7,313 bases of DNA, taken from NCBI GenBank assembly GCA_002435385.1, contig DJMN01000028.1:1-7313 (forward strand), given 5' to 3'. The stretch is from Patescibacteria group bacterium UBA6489 (GTDB taxonomy: Bacteria > Patescibacteriota > Gracilibacteria > BD1-5 > UBA6164). Positions within the stretch are counted from its first letter, which is position 1. Each line of letters begins with the position of its first letter. Below are positions 1 to 7,291 of this stretch, piece after piece. A program made the position numbers and the translations under genes. Under the pieces are notes generated by a model. That model made no database searches and was not told the origin of the DNA. It was given only the letters and a program-made list of their open reading frames with translations.

Positions 1-1606
1 ATTTATCACATTTTCTATCAAATAGTTTTCTAGAATTTCTTAGCTGCATCCTTTCAAGATGTCTTTGGTCTGGGTGTTTTCTTGGGATTGGGAGATTGTG
101 TTTTCTGTAGAAATCTAATTCTTGTTTTATTATTCTGAATGGTTTTTGAGTAGTTTCACACATAATTGCCCAATTTAAAATATCATCTGGAATGTCTTTT
201 ATATTTTCTGGTAATTTTTCTGCTGGAATTATTTTTTCTACATTTGGTTTTGGTGGTTCGTAATCTGACCAGTTAAATCATTGGCTTTCTGCTTCTTCTT
301 TGGTTAATGGGAAATATTCTATTGCTACTGTTTCATTGTATCAAAATGGGGAAATTGAGGATGGAAAAAATTCTCCCCATTCTCAATTTTTTTGCATATG
401 TTCTATGATTTTGGGAACTAATTCATCGTACTCTTGTTTTGTGTATTGTTTGTTTAGTATGCAGTATTGTTTATTGCGGAGTCAAACACATCAAAAACAG
501 TTGCTTAAATTAAATGAGTTTGCACAATAATTTAAATCATGAGAACCTGACCAACATTGTACAGAAAAGTTTATATTATAATCAGAGATTCAACAATTAA
601 TTGATTCATATATTTTTTCTGCATCTCTTCAGGCTGTACTCACATCCATACAATTCACGGCATTTCTCCAAACGTGTTCTCAGTATCTACAGTCTTCAGC
701 ATTATGTGAATGAAAACAATTATAACAGTTCTTTGAATTTTCTATATAATCTCAAATAGAATTAACAGAATTTAAGATTCTAGAGTATTTCTTGGGTAAA
801 GTCTTTTTGAATTCTAAAAATTTATTTTTTATTTCTCTATCTCTTAGTAGCTTTTCAACCTCATATTTCCAAGCCTCACTCTCATATTTTTTATTGAATA
901 TATAATATTTCTTATCTACTAAATTAACACATCATAAACATTTTTTACATCAGATACAATCTTCCATAAAAAAACTGTCTGTGCAATTTTTACAGTTGAA
1001 TAAATAGCTAGAATTATAACAATTGTAACAATTCTCAGATTCATAACAATAATCACATTCATGCATAAATCCTGAGTCTATACAATATTTACATTTTTGT
1101 AGCCAATATCCATAATAACAATATTCATTGTTTGAACTTTCTGATATTAAATAACAGTTTTTATTATCTGCAACGAGATTACAATAACTAGAGTTTTCAT
1201 TATTATCTCAAACAACATTTTGTTGAGGAACCTTTTTTAATAAATTAGAGAATTGTTCAAAGAAAGATTTACTAAAATCAAAATCTATTCCATAATCCAA
1301 GGGATTCCAATTATCGCTCCACCAAAAACTTTGTTCATATACTTTGATTTCTTTATCAGGAGAGTAAATTGAAATAATATTTTTTCCTGTAGCATCACAT
1401 TTTCTCTTGTATAGATTTCTTTCATTTCTAAAGCTTAACCTCCTTTGTTGTCTACAGTCTGGACATAATGTAGGAGTTGGAATCTGATACTTTTTTCAGT
1501 TAAAAATTGGAGAAAATTTATCATAAAATTCCAAATCTTTGTCTGTAATTTCAAAGTTTGAATTACAGTGTTTGCATGTTTTGGTTTGTATTGTTTTTTT
1601 TTGCAT
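1..1606 (-). CDS. Cys-rich zinc-ribbon protein, copy 1 of tandem family (3' end cut off)
   Basis: Read with TGA=Gly, this frame is open from ATG at 1606 to the window edge (535 codons, 13 in-frame TGAs, no TAA/TAG). By comparison with copies 2 and 3 about 28 C-terminal residues are missing. The N-terminus has a zinc ribbon (C11-x2-C14 and C48-P-D-C51) followed by a Q-x-R-R-L-S-F-R-N-E-R segment. Two Cys-rich modules with many CxxC pairs follow, each closing with a GC-V-x-L-x-x-K-x-Y motif near residues 223 and 371. The C-terminal domain ends here at R-K-C533-D-K. I recognise this as a CPR-typical zinc-ribbon family, sometimes labelled CaiB/BaiF, but no CoA-transferase feature is visible. Function is unknown; nucleic-acid or protein binding would be a guess. 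One CxxC in the second module reads Y-G (TGA at the expected Cys). No Shine-Dalgarno sequence precedes the ATG. Confidence 0.85.
301..455. repeat. Near-identical direct repeat, unit A (copy 1 gene)
   Basis: This stretch of copy 1 aligns without gaps to 2293-2447 of copy 2 (constant offset of 1992). About nine in ten bases match, and the first about 44 and last about 38 bases are identical. It encodes the end of the second Cys-rich module and the following linker. Copy 3 is clearly more diverged over the same part. Confidence 0.8.
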
Positions 1607-1650
1607 AGTACTTAAGTTAAATTTCAAAATTTTTATTTCTTTCTATGGTA

Positions 1651-1792
1651 CGAATCCATCGCTTTCCACTACGTTTCAAGCACTTCCTTTGAAAAAGGAA
1701 GAAAACTAAAGAGAACCATTTAATTGTAATTCCATAAATTTCTTCCTTTTGCAAAGGAAGTCTCCGAAGTGTAACGGAGGGGGATGGATTCG
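1651..1792. repeat. MITE-like imperfect inverted-repeat element between copies 1 and 2
   Basis: The two ends are inverted copies of one another: the first 10 bases (cgaatccatc) match perfectly, and about 42 of the first 54 positions of each arm match. Each arm holds its own hairpin, cttccttt/aaaggaag at 1683-1701 and again at 1742-1760. The right arm has a second stem-loop (ctccg/cggag, 1762-1779). It fills most of the 222-bp gap between copies 1 and 2 and has no coding capacity of its own. The structure fits a non-autonomous, palindromic mobile element. No target-site duplication is evident, so mobility is inferred. Confidence 0.7.
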
Positions 1793-1828
1793 GATTATGT
1801 AACACTTCTAATCTTTCTATTTTCCATT

Positions 1829-3595
1829 CTAATAAACTACCTCGTTATAACACTTCTCACAATAAACTATTTCTTTTTTATCTGGAGCATAAGTGGTTTT
1901 AATATTATCCTTGCATTTATCACATTTTCTATCAAATAATTTTCTTGGATTCTTAAGTTTCATTCTTTCTAAATGTCTTTGATCTGGGTGTTTTCTTGGA
2001 ATTGGGAGATTATGTTTTCTGTAGAAATCTAATTCTTGTTTGATTATTCTGAATGGTTTTTGAATTGCTTGTAGAGGATTAATATTTTCATCTGTTATGA
2101 TATAGGAACGAATATCTTCGTTCCCTACGGTGTTATTATTTTGGGAAGTTGGCATTATTGCCCAATTTAAGATATCATCAGGAATATCTTTTATATCATA
2201 TGGTAGCTTTTCTGCTGGTATTATTTTATCTACATTTGGTTTTGGAGGTTCGTAGTCTGACCATTTAAATCACTTAGTTTTTGCTTTTTCTTTGGTTAAT
2301 GGGAAATATTCTATTGCTACTGTTTCATTGTATCAAAAAGGTGAAATTGAAGATGGAAAGAATTCTCACCATTCTCACGAGCTTTGCATGTATTCTATGA
2401 TTTTTGGAACTAATTCATCGTACTCTTGTTTTGTGTATTGTTTGTTGAGAATACAATACTCTTTATTCTTTAATCATTCGCATCAAAAGAGGTTTTTAGA
2501 ATAGTGGCAATTGCTAGAATAGTAAACATCTCTACATCAGTAGCATAATTGAGAAAAAATATTTTTATATCAGTTTAATCATCAGCTACAGAATTCATAA
2601 GACATTTCAAGTAATCCGATTGAGAAAACATCCATACAGTCCTTTCACATTCATATAATAGAAGAGTTTTTAGCATCTTCGAATTCCTCAGCACAAAAAC
2701 AATTTATAAGATTCTTTGAATTAAATATATCATCTCAGGTACAGTTTTCTGCTCATGATATATTTAGATTTTTATGAGGTGCCTTATAATAAGTTTCTTC
2801 AAAACTTTTCCTTATATCTTTTTCATTCTCTGATTTTAATTTAGCTATTTTTTCAAAATATTCATCTTTGGAATATGGTTTATTGAATATATAATACTTT
2901 TTATTTTTTAAACCAACACATCAAAAACAATAAGAGCAATTTTCTAAGTCATGTCATAGATAACAATCTGAACATTCTCTACTGTATCTTAGAAAAAAGC
3001 ATTTATGTAATTTATAACAAAAGAAACATTCATAACAATTATTTCAACCAAATAACCAGTAGTTATCTACACAATCTTTTGATTTAAAGCAATAGGTACT
3101 ATATAGACAATTTTCATTCCAGTGACCTCACATTGTTAAATAACAATTTTTTTCGTCTGATTCAAAATTAGAATATGGAGAGTTTTCTGAATTTTGGTTA
3201 TATAGATTTATTCTTGGTATTTTTGTAGTAAGTAACTCATATTGCTCAAAAAATCATTTACTAAAATCAAAGTCCATTCAATATTTTATTGCGTCCCATT
3301 TATCTCCCCACCAAAAATTTTGTTCATATATTCTTAACTTTGTGTCAGGAGAATATATTGAAATAATGTTTTTTCCTGTTGCGTCACATTTTCTTTTATA
3401 CATATTTCTTTCATTTCTGAAACTTAGTCTTCTTTGTTCTCTGCATTCTGGGCATAGTTTAGGTGTAGGGATAGAATATTTTCTATCCTTAAAAATTGGA
3501 GAAATCTTATCATAAAATTCTAAATCTCTGTCTGTAATTTCAAAGTGTGAGTTACAGTGTTTGCAGTTTTTTGTTTGTATGATTTTTTCTTGCAT
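1829..3595 (-). CDS. Cys-rich zinc-ribbon protein, copy 2 of tandem family
   Basis: Complete 588-residue frame with TGA=Gly (about 20 in-frame TGAs), ATG at 3595 and stop TAG at 1829-1831. An upstream ATG at 3685 is in frame, but the 3595 start gives the same M-Q-x-K N-terminus as the paralogues. The zinc ribbon uses C11/C14 and C48/C51. Cys-rich modules end with F-G-C-V-G-L-K-N-K near residue 223 and the equivalent motif near 370. The C-terminal domain has C558-x2-C561 and C579-x2-C582, then ends N-E-V-V-Y. Residues 482-511 are an insertion absent from copies 1 and 3 that carries a perfect palindrome. The many CxxC pairs at roughly 9-12-residue spacing could form a metal-studded solenoid; that is inference. 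Function unknown. Confidence 0.88.
2063..2152 (-). repeat. In-frame palindrome-bearing insertion in copy 2
   Basis: Here copy 2 encodes 30 residues where copy 1 has four (C-E-T-T), a net gain of 26 codons that keeps the frame. The insert holds a perfect 8-bp stem with a 4-nt loop at 2105-2124 (ggaacgaa-tatc-ttcgttcc), extended by partly matched flanks. It is translated as part of the protein, including a V-G-N-E-D-I-R-S segment. It lies in the linker before the C-terminal zinc domain, where extra residues should be tolerated. The logic resembles Rickettsia palindromic elements, although the sequence family is not the same as far as I can tell. Confidence 0.65.
2293..2447. repeat. Near-identical direct repeat, unit B (copy 2 gene)
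   Basis: Partner of the repeat at 301-455. The similarity falls off sharply beyond about 2447 towards the N-terminal half of the gene, where copies 1 and 2 are much less alike. This uneven identity suggests recent gene conversion or recombination between the tandem copies. Confidence 0.8.
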
Positions 3596-3616
3596 AAATA
3601 TGGTACTTACATTAAT

Positions 3617-3700
3617 AATCCATCTCTGATTCTCTTCCTTTAATACAAAAGGAAAAGAGCTACATGTATAATTCTTTCCAAGCAAAGGGCTAACCCCCTC
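3617..3700. repeat. Degenerate relative of the 1651-1792 element (tentative)
   Basis: The 158-bp gap between copies 2 and 3 begins with aatccatc at 3617-3624, as in the terminus of the 1651 element. A bulged hairpin follows (ctcttccttt with aaaggaaaagag, 3632-3659) that resembles that element's internal hairpins. A GC-richer tract (aaccccctctg) lies near 3692-3702. It looks like a decayed or rearranged copy, but the match is short. I see no clear terminator for copy 3 in this gap. Confidence 0.35.
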
Positions 3701-3753
3701 TGTTGACCAGCTGTTTCTACTTTTTTATAACTTTTAAACTTTTCAGCTTTCTC

Positions 3754-5526
3754 CTAATAAACTTCATCATTATAACATTTTTCACAATAAACTATTTCTG
3801 GTCTATCTAGCGAATATGCTGTTTTAATATCTAATCAGCATTTTTCACATTTTCTATCGAATAATTTTCTGGAGGTTCTGAGTTCCATTCTCTCTGAATG
3901 CCTTTGATCTGGGTGTTTTCTGGGAATGGGTAAATTATATTTTCTATAAAATTCTATTTCTTGTTTGATTATTCTGAATGATTTTTCTGTGAGTTCACAT
4001 TTTATTGCCCAATTTAGTATATCGTCTGGAATTTCTTTTATGTTTTCTGGTAATTTGCTTGCTGGGATTATTTTCTCCACATTTGGAGAAGGTGATTCAT
4101 AGTTTGACCAGTTGAATTGACCTCACCCCCTAGCCCCCTCTTCTTTGAGAGTAGAGGGGGGACTGAAAGTAAAGAATGTTTTTCATATAGTCTCCTTAGG
4201 AGAAGGAGTTCAAGGATGAGGAAGTGGAAAATACCTTTGAGCTATTGTTTCATTATAACCAAAGGGAGAAATGTAACTAGGAAATAATTCTCCCCATTCT
4301 CAGGTATTTTTCATAGATTCTATGATTTGAATTACCTTTCTGTCATATTCATCTTTACTGTATTGTTTATTAAAAATGCAATATTGCTTGTCTCTTAATC
4401 AAATACATCAAAACAAATTTGAAGAGTTGTGACAATCATATGAATATAGTACATTTTGACAGTTATATAAATAACAAGAAAATAAAACCTTATGACTTTT
4501 TAGTCAAATATTTGTTGAATTATATATTAGCTCTGAAGAGAATCCAAAGAAACAAACATCCATACTATCTTTTAGCTCAAAAGCATTATAACAAAACTTA
4601 CAATCTTCCGATCTTTTTACATCGAAACATTGATTACAGTTAGAGGAATCTTCTATATAGTTTCAAACACAATTCTCAGAATTTTCAATCTCTAATTGTT
4701 TTACTAAGATTTTTCATGAGACAATATTATCTATGTAAATGTTTTTGTATTTATTTAAATCTTGGAAAATTTCTTCTTTTTTTAGCTTATATTCATCCTC
4801 TGAGTATTGCTTATTTAATATATAATATTTTTTTCATACTAAATTATATGACAAAATACATTCCTCACAATTTAGACAGTTTCTCAAAAAAAGAGAGTCA
4901 CGACAATCTCTAGAATTGATTATATAAAATGATTTAAAATTTCATTTTGAGTCTATGTTTTCATAACATAATTCTGTGTCTGCTGTTGAACACAAATCTA
5001 AGCCATGGGAATTTCTTTGAACCCGATAAGAGTACATTACATTTTCATTGTAACTTCAATTGAAAAGTAAATAGCAGTCTTTGTTGTATGATGATAGGTG
5101 AGTAAATTCGGACCTTTCATTATTTGTTCATATTTTAGAAGATAGAGGAACTGATTTAAAGAGATTATTGAATTGTTCAAAAAAATTTTTATTAAAATCA
5201 AAATCTTTTCAATAACTTATAGGATCCCATTGGTCGCTCCACCAGAAGTCATAATCATAAACTTTATAGTCTTTATTAGGTGAATGAACTGATATAATAC
5301 TTTTTCCTATGGCTTCACACTTTCTCCTATATAAATTTCTCTCGTTTCTAAAGCTTAGTCTTCTTTGTTGCCTACAGTCTGGACATAATTTAGGTGCTGG
5401 TATCTCATATTTTTTTCAATCAAAAATAGGAGATACTTTAGAGTAGAATTCAAGATCTTTATCTGTAACTTCAAAGTTTGAGTTACAGTGTCTGCAGGTT
5501 TTTGTTTGTATGGTTTGTTTTTGCAT
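3754..5526 (-). CDS. Cys-rich zinc-ribbon protein, copy 3 of tandem family
   Basis: Complete 590-residue frame with TGA=Gly (about 17 in-frame TGAs), ATG at 5526 and stop TAG at 3754-3756. It is the first gene of the leftward array and the most diverged. The N-terminal ribbon uses C11/C14 and C48-P-D-C51. The first Cys-rich module ends in L-V-G-K-K-Y-Y near residue 222, with its GC motif changed; the second has F-G-C-I-G-L-R-D-K near 372. The C-terminal ribbon uses C560/C563 and C581/C584. Residues 436-470 are encoded by a palindromic insertion. A TGG-to-TGA change makes one W-G-E site G-G-E. The divergent TrmB gene shares its upstream region, so common control is possible. There is no clear Shine-Dalgarno sequence. 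Function unknown. Confidence 0.87.
4117..4221 (-). repeat. In-frame palindromic MITE-like insertion in copy 3
   Basis: This 105-bp segment replaces nine codons of copy 1 with 35 codons (net +26, frame kept). Its ends are inverted relatives: cctcaccccctag at 4121 against ctcatcc-like sequence read back from 4220. It contains hairpins at 4134-4160 (ccccctct/agaggggg) and 4191-4203 (tctcc/ggaga). The left arm matches the solo repeat at 5556-5587 read in reverse. The encoded peptide is Pro/Gly/Lys-rich (P-H-P-G-T-P-S-P-K-E at its start) and unlike the rest of the protein. Three TGA codons inside it would be stops in the standard code. Confidence 0.75.
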
Positions 5527-5555
5527 AGGATTAAAGTTAAATTATTCCTTATGTT

Positions 5556-5587
5556 CCCTCTCCTTGAGGAGAGGGCTAGGGTGAGGT
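5556..5587. repeat. Solo half-element with perfect hairpin
   Basis: A perfect 8-bp stem with a ttga loop (ccctctcc/ggagaggg, 5556-5575) is followed by ctagggtgaggt. Read in reverse it gives cctcaccctagccctctcc, closely matching the left arm of the insertion at 4117-4221. It sits in the leader of copy 3, about 30 bp before its ATG, so it would form a hairpin in that transcript if the promoter is upstream. No T-run follows it in either direction, so a terminator role is unlikely. Confidence 0.65.
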
Positions 5588-5612
5588 TTCATACTTTTAA
5601 TTTAACAAAAAC

Positions 5613-5641
5613 TTGATTTATTACAATAAAAACTGTATATT
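5613..5641 (+). promoter_or_regulatory. Candidate sigma70-type promoter of the TrmB gene
   Basis: TTGATT at 5613-5618 is followed after exactly 17 bp by TATATT at 5636-5641, a good -35/-10 pair in an AT-rich background where chance matches are common. The predicted start of transcription would fall inside the inverted repeat at 5644-5664. Confidence 0.45.
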
Positions 5642-5643
5642 TA

Positions 5644-5664
5644 TTGTGAATACTATATTCACAA
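5644..5664. promoter_or_regulatory. Perfect 21-bp inverted repeat, likely operator
   Basis: ttgtgaata-cta-tattcacaa has two exact 9-bp half-sites with a 3-bp centre. It lies 15 bp before the ATG of the TrmB-family gene and directly after the candidate -10 box. That position and symmetry fit a binding site for a dimeric winged-helix repressor, most simply the downstream gene's own product. Autoregulation is inferred. A 5' UTR hairpin is the alternative. Confidence 0.6.
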
Positions 5665-5679
5665 CTAAATTAAAAAACT

Positions 5680-6450
5680 ATGAAAGAGAATATAAGTTCT
5701 TTGCTGGAAGAGTTTGGATTAACAAAAATCCAAGCAGATATTTTTGTATTTTTATATAAATATTGAGCTAAAACGGCTTCAACAGTCGCTCAAGCTGTTT
5801 GATGAGAAAGAACAAATATTTATAAAACATTAAAAAGACTTTTAGCAAAATGAATTATTTCTGAGATAACTAAGAGTTGAGTAAAGTATTTCTTTATAGC
5901 AGATAAACATGTTATATGAAATAAAATAAAAGAAGAATATAGAGAATTAAAAAGGAAAAGAGAAAAAATTGATATTTTAGAAAGTCATCTTCAGGAGCTT
6001 GAAGATGAGAGTTATTGAGATAGACCTAAAATTACTTTTTTTGAGTGAACTGATTGATTGGGACAGCTTTATAAAAATATGTACAGAGAAATAAAGGATA
6101 ATAAATATATACAGATAAAGATGTTTGCTTCAAATACTCTAGAGAATAAATCCAATTTAAAATTTACTGATAATTGAGAAAGTTTTATAAATAAGTTAAA
6201 AAAAGAGAATATTAGTATAGAGGCTTACCTTGGAAATGGTATGATGTTACTTGAAAATATTACAAAGACATACAATATAGATATAATAAAAGATTTACCA
6301 GCTCAAAATTCAGCGATTAATACATTCATTTTTTGAGATTTTGTTTATATCATTATTTTTAAACAAACTTCTTTTGGTATAAAAATAGAAAATGAAGAAT
6401 TTGCTTGAATGTTACATTTTTTACTTGAGAAAATAGAGTTAAAAAAATAA
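5680..6450 (+). CDS. TrmB-family winged-helix transcriptional regulator
   Basis: A 256-residue protein read with TGA=Gly (12 TGAs), ATG at 5680 and stop TAA at 6448-6450. Residues 1-75 form a TrmB-type winged helix: F-G-L-T-K-x-Q-A-D-I-F, then T-V-A-Q-A-V with R44-T-N-I-Y-K-T-L as recognition helix, L-L-A-K-G-I-I-S-E and a K-Y-F-F-I-A wing end. Residues about 83-111 are Lys/Glu-rich and probably a coiled-coil dimerisation helix. The remainder starts P-K-I-T-F-F-E-G, typical of the family's effector-binding C-terminal domain. TrmB members regulate sugar or other metabolic genes in archaea and bacteria; the ligand here cannot be read from sequence. A perfect inverted repeat just upstream suggests self-control. 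The downstream hydrolase gene starts 70 bp later. Confidence 0.88.
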
Positions 6451-6520
6451 AAATAGTCTAGAAAAATAAATTATATCTTTTATAATTCACTATATTATTA
6501 TTAAATAATCCACAAAGAGA
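6451..6520 (+). other. Short AT-rich gap between regulator and hydrolase
   Basis: It contains an all-AT stem (aattata/tataatt, 6469-6487, loop tcttt), too weak and without a T-run to be a convincing terminator. TA-rich stretches near 6490-6508 could hold a -10 box, but no matching -35 stands out. The two plus-strand genes may therefore be co-transcribed. Confidence 0.3.
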
Positions 6521-7273
6521 ATGCACCTTATAACATTATGAACATGAACTTATGAACCAGAGTTAAACAAATTTACTTCTTGTTATTTACTAAAAGTTAA
6601 GAACAAAAATATCGTTTTTGATTTTGGCAGGTGAGCAATAAACCAGTTGCTAAGAGTCGGAATAGAATATTATCAAATAGATTCTATATTTATTACTCAT
6701 ACTCATGCAGACCATTGTTGTGATTTAGCTCCATTTCTTCATATTGCTTTATGTGAATTACCAAATAGAAGTTTTAGAAAAAAAGACCTAACCATTTATT
6801 GACCTGTTTGATTAAAAGATTCAGTGAACTATATATTAAAAGCATTTGCTTTAGATATAAGAAAACCAAAACACAAAATTATTATAAGAGAGATGAAGGA
6901 TAAACAGATGATTAATATAAATGGTATAAATGTTAAATGTTTTGATGTAAATCACAAAGGAAATTGCCTATCATATAGAGTAGAATATAACAAAAAAATT
7001 CTTTCTATGTCTGGAGATTCATGAGTTTGTCCATGACTTTTAGAATCTATAAAAAATTCTGACATTGCTGTTTTAGAATCAACAGTTTGAAATGATAAAG
7101 AAACATTAGTCCATTTAAATCCTAAAATAGCTGTAAAAATAGCAAAAGAAAATAACGTAAAAAAAGTTATTTTAACCCATATATGATTAGATGCTTATGA
7201 AGATGCAGAAAATATTAAGGATAATAATTTTATTATTGCCAAAGATTTAATGAGTTTGAATTATAAAAAATAA
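6521..7273 (+). CDS. MBL-fold metal-dependent hydrolase, RNase Z/ElaC-like
   Basis: A 250-residue protein read with TGA=Gly (9 TGAs), ATG at 6521 after a weak aaagaga, stop TAA at 7271-7273. The N-terminus M-H-L-I-T-L-G-T-G-T leads to F-D34-F-G-R-G and the signature H60-T-H62-A-D64-H65. Later ligands are H145 (V-N-H-K-G), D166 (S-G-D-S-G) and H220 (L-T-H-I-G), giving a complete dinuclear zinc site. H198 in H-L-N-P lies at the usual conserved His before the last ligand. This pattern belongs to the RNase Z/ElaC and YhfI-like branch. tRNA 3' processing is possible, but the length (250 against about 300) and absence of an obvious exosite arm favour a smaller general hydrolase. Glycines of key motifs, including T-G-T and H-I-G, are encoded by TGA. 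Cytoplasmic: no signal peptide or membrane segment. Confidence 0.88.
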
Positions 7274-7291
7274 CAGTGAAGTCACTGTTAT
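7265..7291 (-). terminator. Intrinsic terminator for leftward transcription
   Basis: A perfect inverted repeat (ataacagtga-ag-tcactgttat, 7270-7291) is preceded on the plus strand by six A residues (7265-7270), so on the minus strand the hairpin is followed by six T residues. The plus direction has no T-run. It should end a leftward gene lying beyond the window, convergent with the hydrolase, whose stop codon falls within the stem. Confidence 0.6.

Noticed and set aside
300..530. Plus-strand 76-codon frame, with a twin at 2292-2504
   Set aside because: Both are antisense shadows of the conserved linker of copies 1 and 2; they resemble each other only because the genes beneath them are paralogous.
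1617..1805. Minus-strand 62-codon frame with Ser/Pro/Leu/Arg-rich product
   Set aside because: It is a read-through of the inverted-repeat element at 1651-1792; the composition follows the palindrome and there is no independent coding signal.
4419..4913. Two plus-strand frames (4419-4643 and 4716-4913)
   Set aside because: Antisense to the middle of copy 3, which is open throughout with TGA=Gly and aligns to its paralogues.
1..5526. CaiB/BaiF CoA-transferase annotation for the array proteins
   Set aside because: The name circulates for this CPR family, but the Cys-rich zinc-ribbon layout shows none of the features of a CoA-transferase.
5556..5575. Hairpin as a terminator of copy 3 or of the TrmB gene
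   Set aside because: It lies upstream of both start codons and has no T-run on either side; similarity to the insertion at 4117-4221 explains it better.
6824..7024. Separate 66-codon gene
   Set aside because: It is an internal piece of the hydrolase between two TGA codons, visible only under the standard code.
1..7273. Cluster of pseudogenes with many premature stops
   Set aside because: The interruptions are all TGA, never TAA or TAG, and fall at glycine positions; this is recoding and not decay.
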